A DNA stretch of 27,870 bases from Clostridiales bacterium (lineage in GTDB: Bacteria > Bacillota > Clostridia > Oscillospirales > Oscillospiraceae). A program made the position numbers and the translations under genes. The stretch's first letter is position 1. The number at the start of each line of letters is the position of its first letter. This document shows, in pieces, positions 6,856 to 13,815 of this stretch. The stretch lies in contig JAHZBA010000034.1 in NCBI GenBank assembly GCA_019423635.1, positions 1 to 27,870 on the forward strand, in the 5' to 3' direction. The notes under the pieces are model-generated. The model did no database searches. It saw only the letters and a list, made by a program, of their open reading frames with translations, and was not told where the DNA came from.

Positions 6856-6884
6856 ATTTTATCACGGCCGATTTCAAGCGTCAA
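6856..6884 (-). promoter_or_regulatory. Promoter of the small membrane protein gene
   Basis: On the minus strand TTGACG (6884-6879) and TAAAAT (6861-6856) are separated by 17 bp, 39 bp upstream of the ATG at 6817. Confidence 0.75.
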
Positions 6885-6891
6885 GCAGAAT

Positions 6892-6922
6892 ACCAGCCGC
6901 TGCCGTATGGGCAGCGGCTGGT
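6892..6922 (-). terminator. Perfect 13-bp hairpin after cstA
   Basis: ACCAGCCGCTGCC pairs perfectly with GGCAGCGGCTGGT over a 5-nt loop, 22 bp beyond the cstA stop. No T run of note follows on the minus strand (ATTCTGCTTG). It probably terminates cstA transcription. Confidence 0.7.
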
Positions 6923-6943
6923 GATTGTCTGTGTACGGACGGT

Positions 6944-8431
6944 TTAGGCCTTGGCAGCCTGCTTTTTCGTGGCGCGGATAAAGATGAACAGCAGGGCCGC
7001 GGCGAAGAGAATGCCCACAGGATAGGCCAGAGCGGTGTTGTAGGCCACCAGCTTCCGGGCGCCGTCCACCACCTCGTGCTTGTTCAGCAGCTGGCCCAGG
7101 CACTCCTCGCCCAGGATGAAGTAGGTGCAGGACACGGCGCTCATGAAGGTGGCGGGCACGGCGGTGATCCAGTAGTTCTTCTTCTGCTGGAAGAGGTACA
7201 TGCTGGCCGCCCACAGCACGATCATGGCCAGGGTCTGGTTGGACCAGCTGAAATAACGCCAGATCACGTTGTAGTCGATCTTGCCCAGGGCGTTGCCAAT
7301 GCCAAGGATGGCGCCCACGCCCAGCACGGGGATGCAGAGCTTGAGACGGTTGGCGTAGGACTTCTGGTCAATCTTCAGCCAGTCGGACAGCGTCAGACGG
7401 GCAGAGCGGAAGGCGGTGTCGCCGGAGGTGATGGGGCAGGCGATGACGCCCAGCATGGCCAGCACCATGCCCACAGACCCCATGGTCTTCTGGCAGATGT
7501 CGTAGACAGCGGTGGGGCCGCCGGCGCCCATGGCCAGAAGCTCCGCGCCCTCGTAGATGGAGCAGCCCGCGGCGGCCCAGATCAGGGCGATGATGCCCTC
7601 GGAGATCATGGCGCCGTAGAACACCATGTGGCCCTGGCGCTCGGACTTCATGCAGCGGGCCATGAGGGGAGACTGGGTGGCGTGGAAGCCGGAGATGGCG
7701 CCGCAGGCCACGGTGATGAACATGAAGCTCCAGATGGGCGTGCCGGAGGGGTGCATGTTATAGAAGTGATCCCACAGCTCGGGGATGACGTAGTTGGAGT
7801 TGGTAAGTACGCCGAAGGCCACGCCGATGGCCATGATGATCAGGCAGATGCCGAAGATGGGATAGACCTTGCCGATGACCTTGTCCACGGAGACGAAGGT
7901 GGCGATGAAATAGTAGATCAGAATGAGGATCAGCCAGAACATCTTGTTGGAGAGAATGCCGCCCGCGTTCTGGCACAGCAGCTGCAACAGTCCCGCGGGA
8001 CCCACGGCGAACACGGTGCCCACCATGATGAGCAGCACCACGCTGAACACGCGCATGACGTTCTTCATGCCGTTGCCCAGGTAGATGCCGGTGATCTCGG
8101 AGACGGAGGCGCCGTCGTTGCGCTCGGAGAGCATACCGGCGAAGTAGTCGTGGACGCCGCCGGCGAAGATGGTGCCGAAGGTGATCCACAAAAAGACGCT
8201 GGGTCCCCACAGAGAACCGGACAGCGCGCCGAAGATGGGGCCCAGGCCCGCGATGTTCAGCAGCTGTACCAGGAACAGCTTCCACTGGGGCATGACCACA
8301 TAGTCGATGCCGTCGTTAATCCGCACGGCGGGGGTCTCCCGGTCGTCCGGGCCGAAGGTGTTGTCAACGACTTTGCCGTAGATAAAGTAGCCGCCGATCA
8401 ACAGGGCCAGACAGATGAGAAAGCTTATCAT
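6944..8431 (-). CDS. cstA: CstA-family carbon starvation protein (peptide/pyruvate transporter)
   Basis: 495 aa integral membrane protein with well over ten hydrophobic segments. Recognised CstA features are MPQWKLFLVQLLNIAGLGPI then FGALSGSLWGP, GGVHDYFAGMLS, VPISTGxT-like CPITSGDTAFRSARLTL, and GFHATQSPLMARC. Family members import peptides or pyruvate when carbon is limiting. The start is ATG 8431 after AAAGGGAGG; upstream in-frame ATGs lie in the leader. It has its own promoter 84 bp upstream and a hairpin downstream, so it is probably a single-gene unit. Pyruvate versus peptide substrate cannot be told from the sequence. Confidence 0.94.
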   Translation of the reverse strand: MISFLICLALLIGGYFIYGKVVDNTFGPDDRETPAVRINDGIDYVVMPQWKLFLVQLLNIAGLGPIFGALSGSLWGPSVFLWITFGTIFAGGVHDYFAGMLSERNDGASVSEITGIYLGNGMKNVMRVFSVVLLIMVGTVFAVGPAGLLQLLCQNAGGILSNKMFWLILILIYYFIATFVSVDKVIGKVYPIFGICLIIMAIGVAFGVLTNSNYVIPELWDHFYNMHPSGTPIWSFMFITVACGAISGFHATQSPLMARCMKSERQGHMVFYGAMISEGIIALIWAAAGCSIYEGAELLAMGAGGPTAVYDICQKTMGSVGMVLAMLGVIACPITSGDTAFRSARLTLSDWLKIDQKSYANRLKLCIPVLGVGAILGIGNALGKIDYNVIWRYFSWSNQTLAMIVLWAASMYLFQQKKNYWITAVPATFMSAVSCTYFILGEECLGQLLNKHEVVDGARKLVAYNTALAYPVGILFAAALLFIFIRATKKQAAKA

Positions 8432-8514
8432 TGCAATTCCTCCCTTTCTGAGTTGAGACATGTGCTGCGTTGTCTGATGTCTGCAAAAGACACATGACCT
8501 CACTTACGGCTCCT

Positions 8515-8542
8515 ATTATAGACCGTCTTTCCGAGAAATCAA
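8515..8542 (-). promoter_or_regulatory. cstA promoter
   Basis: On the minus strand TTGATT (8542-8537) and a consensus TATAAT (8520-8515) are 16 bp apart. The leader of about 75 nt contains short inverted repeats (TGTC-TTTTGCA-GACA) but no riboswitch that I recognise. Confidence 0.8.
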
Positions 8543-8604
8543 GTGGGAAATGCCACATTTTTGTTAAACGGTTCACAAAAAATTCACGATTTTTTCGGCC
8601 GATT

Positions 8605-8868
8605 TCACAACTGCGCCAGGATCGCCCTGGCCCGCTCCGCGTCCTCTGACGGAACATCCAGGAAGTACATCTCCCGGTCGATGCTGCCCTTCGGGCCGAA
8701 ATTCCGGATATCCAGCTTGCAGCCGCAGCCGCCCACGGGGGGCTCCGCCTCATAGTGGCCCAGCTTGACGCCCCGGATGCCGGCGGCCAGCAGAGCTTCC
8801 CGGGCCGCCTGGCAGGCGGCCTTGTCCTGCTTGCGGAAGACGGTCTCTTTTTTGGGGAACAGTGCCAT
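8605..8868 (-). CDS. Small unknown protein, possibly DUF2007-like
   Basis: 87 aa, soluble. The pattern is an N-terminal basic stretch, helix ACQAAREALLAAGIRGVKLG, a Cys/Gly loop PVGGCGCKLDIRNFG, a strand DREMYFLDVP and a helix SEDAERARAIL. This beta-alpha-beta layout and the ending resemble the small DUF2007 signal-transducing family, but the match is only by eye. AGGAGG precedes ATG 8868. It lies 41 bp after the VWA gene on the same strand, so it is probably the third gene of the moxR-VWA transcript. The GCGC motif could bind metal (inference). Confidence 0.7.
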   Translation of the reverse strand: MALFPKKETVFRKQDKAACQAAREALLAAGIRGVKLGHYEAEPPVGGCGCKLDIRNFGPKGSIDREMYFLDVPSEDAERARAILAQL

Positions 8869-8909
8869 AGTGAATTCCTCCTTAGTTCAGATCATAGGGT
8901 GCTGGTCTC

Positions 8910-10640
8910 TCAGCCCTCCAGCTCCCGGATTGCCTCTTGAATCAGGGTGCCCGCCCCGGCGGCCAGCTGGTCCATGGAGCGGATGCGGGCCAGGCTCCGG
9001 CCGTAGATGGTCTCCGCCGCGGGGATGCTGGCGGAGGGCCCCATGAAGATGGCGCCCACCTGGATGCCCTGGAGCCGCAGGGATCGGACCTGCCTGGCGG
9101 CGTCCTCCGCCGCGGGGGCGTCGGCGTAGTCGCGGCCGAAGGGATACTCCTTGCAGGGGGGGATGCGGAAGCTGTCGTTGGGGCTGGCGTCGGTGAGGAG
9201 CAGAAGCAGCCGCCGCTGCTCCGGGGGACAGCGCAGCAGCGTTCCCGCCGCCCGCAGGGCCAGGCCGTCCCGGTTCCAGCCGGAGGCGAAGTAGCGGAAG
9301 ACGTTCCGGCTGGGGCCAGCGAAGTCCTTCAGCACCCGCAGAACCGTGTAGCCCCGGAGGCTGCAGAAGCCGGATACCCGCACGGCGATGCCGCACCGCC
9401 TCAGACTCTCCGCCAGAATATAGCCCTGGGCCGCCAGGATCTCCTGGCAGTGGAGCCGGGAGGCGGAGGCGTCCAGCAACAGGTCCACCGCAAAGCCGGG
9501 CCGGGGATCGGCGGAGGAGCGGGTGAAGATGCGGCCGTCGGACAGCACCGCCCCCCGCCAGACACGGCTGCTGTCCAGCTGGCCGGACCGGGCGGTGGTC
9601 CGGCCGGTCTGGCCGTGGACCTGGAGGCAGTTTTGGATCTGCTCCGTCAGATGGCGGATGGCGCTTTGATAGAGGGCGCTGTCCGCGGTGAAGGCCTCCC
9701 GGTTTCGCCGGGCCTGGAGCTGAGCCTGCTCCGCCATGCGGCGGGCCTCGCCGGTTCCGGCCTGCTGGGGGTTTGGTACGCCGGCGGTGTACCACAGACG
9801 GCAGCCCAGGTGGACCCCGGTGCACAGGGCCTGCTCCGCCATGGAAAGCTCCCGGTCCGAGAGGAGGGAGGGGCCGAAGCAGGCGGCGATGTAGCGCCGG
9901 TCGGCCCCGGCGTCCTCCCGCAGGGAGAGCTTTGCCCGCCGCGGATCTGTTGCCCGGCCGGCGCCCTCTCCCGCCGGGGCGGTCCGGCCCAGCTCCACCA
10001 CGTCCGTGTGGACGATCTCCGCCGGGGCCAGGCGGGTCATCACCCCGGCCAGGCGTCCCGTGAGGCGCAGATGCAGGGCGGAGGGCGGCCGGGTCCGCCC
10101 GGTGAAGAGGCGGAACCGGGCGAAGATGTCCAGGATCTCCCGGAACAGTGCCTCCTCTTCCAAAGGATCGCAGTCCAGGGCGGCGGAGAGCCGCTTTTCA
10201 TAGGGGGTCATCACAGGGGGGCGGCGGCCCAGCACCGCCCGCCACCGGGCGGCCTGCATGGCATAGCTCAGCTGATTTTTGGCCATCCACTCCTGGCGGG
10301 AGAGGCTGTGCTCCTGGTCGAAGAAGGCGGAGGCCCAGTCCCGGCGCAGGTCCGCCAGCAGAGGGCGCCGGGGCAGCTCCCTTTGATAGACCGCGCTCTC
10401 CAGAGCCAGCCAGCAGAGATCGTCCAGCAATGCCTGGCGGCGGTCCCCCGCCCAGCGGGCAAAGAGGGCGTCCGCCTGGCCGTACCACCGGTACGCACAG
10501 CCGGCGACGGTGTTCAGGTAGAGGTTGGGGCTCCCGTCCGGGCAGAAGGAGAGGAACAGCGGCTCAAAGCCGTAGCGTCCGGCGCCGTTCCAGACCTGAT
10601 TCAAAGCCCGGCGCTGGCCGGCGCTGAAGTGGGCGCTCAT
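8910..10640 (-). CDS. VWA-domain protein of the NorD/CoxE type
   Basis: 576 aa cytoplasmic protein. The N-terminal 350 residues are an alpha-helical, arginine-rich region without a recognised domain. The C-terminal von Willebrand factor A domain has an intact MIDAS motif D390-x-S392-x-S394 (LLLDASASR) and the distal LLTDASPND (from about 481). Such proteins pair with MoxR/NorQ/CbbQ ATPases to insert metals into, or remodel, enzymes such as nitric oxide reductase, CO dehydrogenase or Rubisco. The start is ATG 10640, overlapping the moxR stop by 4 bp (ATGA). Longer reading upstream would run through moxR. No nitric oxide reductase gene is in the window, so the client is unknown. Confidence 0.85.
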   Translation of the reverse strand: MSAHFSAGQRRALNQVWNGAGRYGFEPLFLSFCPDGSPNLYLNTVAGCAYRWYGQADALFARWAGDRRQALLDDLCWLALESAVYQRELPRRPLLADLRRDWASAFFDQEHSLSRQEWMAKNQLSYAMQAARWRAVLGRRPPVMTPYEKRLSAALDCDPLEEEALFREILDIFARFRLFTGRTRPPSALHLRLTGRLAGVMTRLAPAEIVHTDVVELGRTAPAGEGAGRATDPRRAKLSLREDAGADRRYIAACFGPSLLSDRELSMAEQALCTGVHLGCRLWYTAGVPNPQQAGTGEARRMAEQAQLQARRNREAFTADSALYQSAIRHLTEQIQNCLQVHGQTGRTTARSGQLDSSRVWRGAVLSDGRIFTRSSADPRPGFAVDLLLDASASRLHCQEILAAQGYILAESLRRCGIAVRVSGFCSLRGYTVLRVLKDFAGPSRNVFRYFASGWNRDGLALRAAGTLLRCPPEQRRLLLLLTDASPNDSFRIPPCKEYPFGRDYADAPAAEDAARQVRSLRLQGIQVGAIFMGPSASIPAAETIYGRSLARIRSMDQLAAGAGTLIQEAIRELEG

Positions 10641-11551
10641 GGCGCAAAGAGCTGGTCCCGGGTGAGCTGGCCGGAGATCCGGGCGGCCATGACGTCCCGG
10701 ATCAGCCCCTGCTCGTAGCCGTCGAAGGTCTTGCTGGTGATGCCCATGTCCAGGGCCGCGCCGGAGGGCACGCCGAAGCGCATGAGCTCCAGGGCATCCA
10801 GCAGTCCCCGCAGGTCCAGGGCCTTGGTGGAGATCTCGCTGCTCTCGCACTTTTTCTGGAGGTCAAAGAACAGCGCCCCCAGCTGCTGGCGGTACTTCTT
10901 TTGCAGGGTGGGGAAGTGGCGCTGGAGGAGCCGGTCCAGGTTCTCCGGGCTGATGGTGGGCATCTGGAGGACCACAAACCGGGAGGCCAGGGCCTCGTTG
11001 AGCTCCCGGGTTCCGGCGTAGCCGTAGTTCATGGTGGCGATGAAGCGGGTGGGCGGGGCCATGGGAAAACGCTCATACCCCGGCACATCCAGCACGCGGC
11101 GGAAGTCCAGGGCGGAGTGGAGCACCGCCAGGGCCTCGTTTTTGGCCATGTTGATCTCGTCGAGAATCCCGAAGCCGCCATATTGGGCGCACTGGCAGAC
11201 GGGCCCGGGACGGAAGGTCACCTGGCCGTTCTGGAAGGTGTCCATGCCGATGAGGGCGGCGGCGTCGGTACTGACGTGGAAGGACACGTTCCAGGCCGGC
11301 CGGCCGAAGGCCATGGCGAGATTCTCCGCCAGCACGTTTTTGCCTGTGGCCTTGCCGCCGGTGAGCAGCAGATTTTTCCCGCACAGCAGCGCCGCGGCGG
11401 CGCACTCCCAGATCTCCCTGCCGTAGTAGTGGAACCGGGGAGCGGGAACCCGCTCCGGCAGCGCCGGGGGGTACGTCTTGCGGAATTGCTCCAGATCCCG
11501 CAGCAGCGCGGGGCTGACGCCGTCCTCCTCCAGATATGAAAGCAGTTCCAT
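10637..11551 (-). CDS. MoxR-family AAA+ ATPase (NorQ/CbbQ-like)
   Basis: 304 aa. Walker A is GGKATGKN (residues 65-72), with Asn in place of the usual Ser/Thr after the lysine. Walker B is FGILDEINMAKN (DE at 131-132). Sensor-1 is FIATMNYGYAGTRELNEALASRF, with the arginine finger at its end. The layout of a pore-loop region (STDAAALIGMDTF) and beta-hairpin before Walker B fits the MoxR clade. It should form a hexamer that works with the VWA protein translated from the overlapping ATGA. The start is ATG 11551, behind GGAAGGAAGG. The promoter at 11602-11630 drives moxR, the VWA gene and probably the 87-aa gene. Confidence 0.9.
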   Translation of the reverse strand: MELLSYLEEDGVSPALLRDLEQFRKTYPPALPERVPAPRFHYYGREIWECAAAALLCGKNLLLTGGKATGKNVLAENLAMAFGRPAWNVSFHVSTDAAALIGMDTFQNGQVTFRPGPVCQCAQYGGFGILDEINMAKNEALAVLHSALDFRRVLDVPGYERFPMAPPTRFIATMNYGYAGTRELNEALASRFVVLQMPTISPENLDRLLQRHFPTLQKKYRQQLGALFFDLQKKCESSEISTKALDLRGLLDALELMRFGVPSGAALDMGITSKTFDGYEQGLIRDVMAARISGQLTRDQLFAP

Positions 11552-11601
11552 GCAGAGCCTTCCTTCCGACCCCCCGCAGCCGGGGGCGTGATTTCCCCAC
11601 A

Positions 11602-11630
11602 ACTATAGTACGGCGGCGGGGGGCTGTCAA
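11602..11630 (-). promoter_or_regulatory. Promoter of the moxR-VWA operon
   Basis: On the minus strand TTGACA (11630-11625) and TATAGT (11607-11602) are 17 bp apart, 50 bp upstream of the moxR ATG. Confidence 0.8.
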
Positions 11631-11908
11631 TGCCTTTTGCCGTGCCGGAGCGTCCCAACGCGCATTTTATTCCGTCCGCCTTTTGGAGGAAAGACCGTGG
11701 GGGCGATGTCCTCATCGCCCGGTTCTCCGGGAACACCGGCCTTCCGGCAAAGGAGGAGGGACAGCGCCCATCCCCTGAAAAAAATCTGCCAGAGGGATGC
11801 TCCCCGCCGCACACGGGCGCCGGAGCGGGAATTCCCCGGAAAACGCGGCGCCCGCCTTGGAGGACCTCCTGCCTTTTGGAAAGCGCCGGTCTTTCCGCGA
11901 AGGGGACC
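11631..11908. other. GC-rich divergent intergenic stretch without a recognised gene
   Basis: This stretch lies between the moxR promoter and the promoter of the sigma-54 regulator. Small open frames exist on both strands, but none has a good ribosome-binding site or a recognisable product. Visible structure: an 8-bp hairpin GGGCGATG-TCCT-CATCGCCC at 11701-11720, followed directly by GGTTCTCCGGGAACACC. I see no riboswitch class that I can name. Confidence 0.4.
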
Positions 11909-11937
11909 TTGCCAATCCGCGCCGCAGAGGGTATGAT
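11909..11937 (+). promoter_or_regulatory. Promoter of the sigma-54 activator gene
   Basis: TTGCCA (11909-11914) and TATGAT (11932-11937) are 17 bp apart, about 60 bp before the start codon. It is a sigma-A type promoter, so the activator itself appears to be made independently of sigma-54. Confidence 0.7.
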
Positions 11938-11996
11938 AGGGAAAAGGGATCGGGGGGCCGGAGCAGATCCGGATTTGGAAAGAGGAGGACACCTGG

Positions 11997-13442
11997 ATGC
12001 AGGAGCGGCACTATGAGAATTTTGACATGACCCTGGAGGAGTGCCGGCAGGTGCTGGACGCCATTGACAACGTGGTGATTGTGGACGCCCAGGGGCGGGT
12101 CAAGTACCTGTCTCCGAACCTGATTCCCGTCCTGGAGTCTCTGATGAGCAAGCCGCTTCCCGCCGAGCTTGCCGGGAAGCCCATTCAGGAGGTCAACCCC
12201 TTTTCCAAGCTCCCGGCGGCGCTGCAAAGCGGGGCGCCGGCTGAGAACGTCTTCTACTTCTCCGGCGGCGGCACCAACATCGCCCGGATCAAGCCCTTCT
12301 ATCAGGATGGGAAGCTGGTGGGGGCGGTGGACTACGACCTCTTTGCCAACAGCGTGGATTTGCAGGAGTTTTTAAACCAGCTGGTGGACTACTCGGAAAA
12401 GGGGTATCTGAATCTGCAGGACACGGTGGACACGCTCCGCGGGCCGGGGAAGCGGCAGAGGAAGGTGAAGTACTGCGTCACGGACTTCATCGGAGAGAGC
12501 GACGCCGCCCGGACTCTGCGCGGTCAGATCATCGGCCTTAGCGAGTCGGATTCCACCGTGATGATTCAGGGGCCCACCGGCTGCGGCAAGGAGGTGGTGG
12601 CCCACGCCATCCACAGCATCAGCCGCCGGGGCAGCCGGCCCATGGTGGAGGTCAACTGCGCAGCCATTCCGGACACCCTGGTGGAGAGCGAGCTCTTCGG
12701 CTACGAGGAGGGCAGCTTCACCGGCGCCAGCCGGGGCGGCAAGGCGGGCAAGTTTGAGCTGGCGGACCAGGGAACGCTCTTCCTGGATGAGGTGAACTCC
12801 CTGCCCTATCACATCCAGCCCAAGCTCCTGCGGGCATTGCAGGAAAAGGAGGTCACCCGCATCGGCGGCAAGCCCCGGCCCGTGGATATCCGGGTCATCG
12901 CCGCCGCCAATGAGGACCTGTGGAAGCTGGTGGAGGAGGGGAAGTTCCGCAGGGACCTCTACTACCGGCTGAATGTCATCGAACTGAAGATCCCGCCCCT
13001 GTCCCAGCGCCGGGAGGACATCCCCCTGCTGGCCCAGTACCAGCTGAACAGGCTGCGCCACCAGATGGTGACCCGTGTCAGGCATATCTCCAGGGAGGTG
13101 CTGGAGCTGTTCATGCAGTACGAGTGGCCGGGCAACGTACGGGAGCTGAACAATATTCTGGAGCGGGCCATCAACCAGTGCAGCGGCGACACCATCCGCC
13201 TGGAGCACCTGGGGGAGTTCGCGGCCCGGACGGTTTCCGAGCCCGGAGACATCGACTGGAGCCTGGAAAACCCCCTGGAGGACGTGCGGAGCCGGGCGGA
13301 GCGGAACGCCCTGCGCCGGGCTCTGGAGAAGGCCGGCGGAAACCGGACAAAGGCCGCAGCGCTGCTGAAGATCTCCCGCACCAGCTTTTATGAGAAGGCG
13401 GAGAAATATCATCTTTGGGAGAATGACCAATCTTCTTGTTGA
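11997..13442 (+). CDS. Sigma-54-dependent transcriptional activator (PAS-AAA+-Fis)
   Basis: 481 aa bacterial enhancer-binding protein. The N-terminal PAS-like sensor is about residues 12-130 (LDAIDNVVIVDAQGRVKYLS). The central AAA+ domain (about 160-390) has Walker A GPTGCGKE (192-199; the more usual form is GETGTGKE), the sigma-54-contacting loop GSFTGA (239-244; usual GAFTGA), Walker B TLFLDEV (260-266) and RRDLYYRLNV. The C-terminal Fis-type helix-turn-helix ends NRTKAAALLKISRTSFYEK. There is no receiver domain, so a small ligand bound by the PAS domain is the likely signal. Three near-identical inverted-repeat motifs and a consensus -24/-12 promoter lie immediately downstream, so its obvious target is the adjacent transporter/hydrolase operon. 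The start is ATG 11997 with AGAGGAGG upstream. Confidence 0.93.
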   Translation: MQERHYENFDMTLEECRQVLDAIDNVVIVDAQGRVKYLSPNLIPVLESLMSKPLPAELAGKPIQEVNPFSKLPAALQSGAPAENVFYFSGGGTNIARIKPFYQDGKLVGAVDYDLFANSVDLQEFLNQLVDYSEKGYLNLQDTVDTLRGPGKRQRKVKYCVTDFIGESDAARTLRGQIIGLSESDSTVMIQGPTGCGKEVVAHAIHSISRRGSRPMVEVNCAAIPDTLVESELFGYEEGSFTGASRGGKAGKFELADQGTLFLDEVNSLPYHIQPKLLRALQEKEVTRIGGKPRPVDIRVIAAANEDLWKLVEEGKFRRDLYYRLNVIELKIPPLSQRREDIPLLAQYQLNRLRHQMVTRVRHISREVLELFMQYEWPGNVRELNNILERAINQCSGDTIRLEHLGEFAARTVSEPGDIDWSLENPLEDVRSRAERNALRRALEKAGGNRTKAAALLKISRTSFYEKAEKYHLWENDQSSC

Positions 13443-13507
13443 TTTCGCCGAAAGTGCCTCTTCAGAGGCTGCGGCTTTCCGTGAAAGCGCAAACACCCCG
13501 GTCGGGG

Positions 13508-13619
13508 TGTTCGGATTTCCGGACAGGGCGTCCGGAAATCCGAACAGTGTCTTGACAGGCGTGGATTTTTTCAAAAAAACGCAGGAATTTACCAGCTGAG
13601 TTGTACGGATTTCCGAACA
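13508..13619 (+). promoter_or_regulatory. Three enhancer (UAS) sites for the sigma-54 activator
   Basis: Three copies of TGTTCGGAWWTCCG are seen: 13508-13524 (forward), 13530-13546 (reverse) and 13603-13619 (reverse). Each has the near-palindromic core CGGA-WW-TCCG. Copies 1 and 2 form a 15-bp perfect inverted repeat around a 5-nt spacer. Core centres are 21 and 73 bp apart, that is two and seven helical turns, so the sites face the same side. The nearest core lies about 105 bp upstream of the -12 element. A second hairpin AACACCCCG-GT-CGGGGTGTT (13492-13511) abuts copy 1 and may terminate the activator gene. That these are activator binding sites is inference from position, symmetry and number. 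Confidence 0.85.
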
Positions 13620-13702
13620 GCTTCGGCTGGTACATTTTTGCACTTTTTCACAAAACAGCGGAGAAAACCGGTGGATTCCCTGTGGAGAGCGGCAAAAAAT
13701 TC

Positions 13703-13718
13703 TGGCACGTTTTTTGCT
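13703..13718 (+). promoter_or_regulatory. Sigma-54 (-24/-12) promoter of the transporter/hydrolase operon
   Basis: TGGCACG-TTTT-TTGCT matches the sigma-54 consensus TGGCACG-N4-TTGCW at every defined position, with the GG and GC dinucleotides 10 bp apart. It lies 98 bp before the first start codon. The leader (about 13730-13815) is GC-rich, with a possible stem around the GGCGGGCGCGCAGCCGCC segment. Confidence 0.95.
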
Positions 13719-13815
13719 ATATAACTTTTGCGAGTACACACGGCGGGCGCGCAGCCGCCGGGCCGTGTCAGCCCGAAAGGGTGTGACCTCTGCAAATCAG
13801 AAAGGAGAGACCAAG

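Noticed and set aside
6803..8497. 564-aa plus-strand open frame opposite cstA, and similar long antisense frames opposite the symporter, reductase and chemoreceptor genes
   Set aside because: These are GC-rich shadow frames with low-complexity His/Gly/Asp/Ala composition, opposite clearly recognised genes.
8910..10850. 646-aa version of the VWA protein starting inside moxR
   Set aside because: It would overlap moxR by over 200 bp; ATG 10640 gives the coupled ATGA arrangement.
13508..13546. 15-bp inverted repeat read as a transcription terminator of the activator gene
   Set aside because: No T run follows, the same half-motif recurs alone at 13603, and the spacing suits activator sites; the neighbouring hairpin at 13492-13511 is the better terminator candidate.
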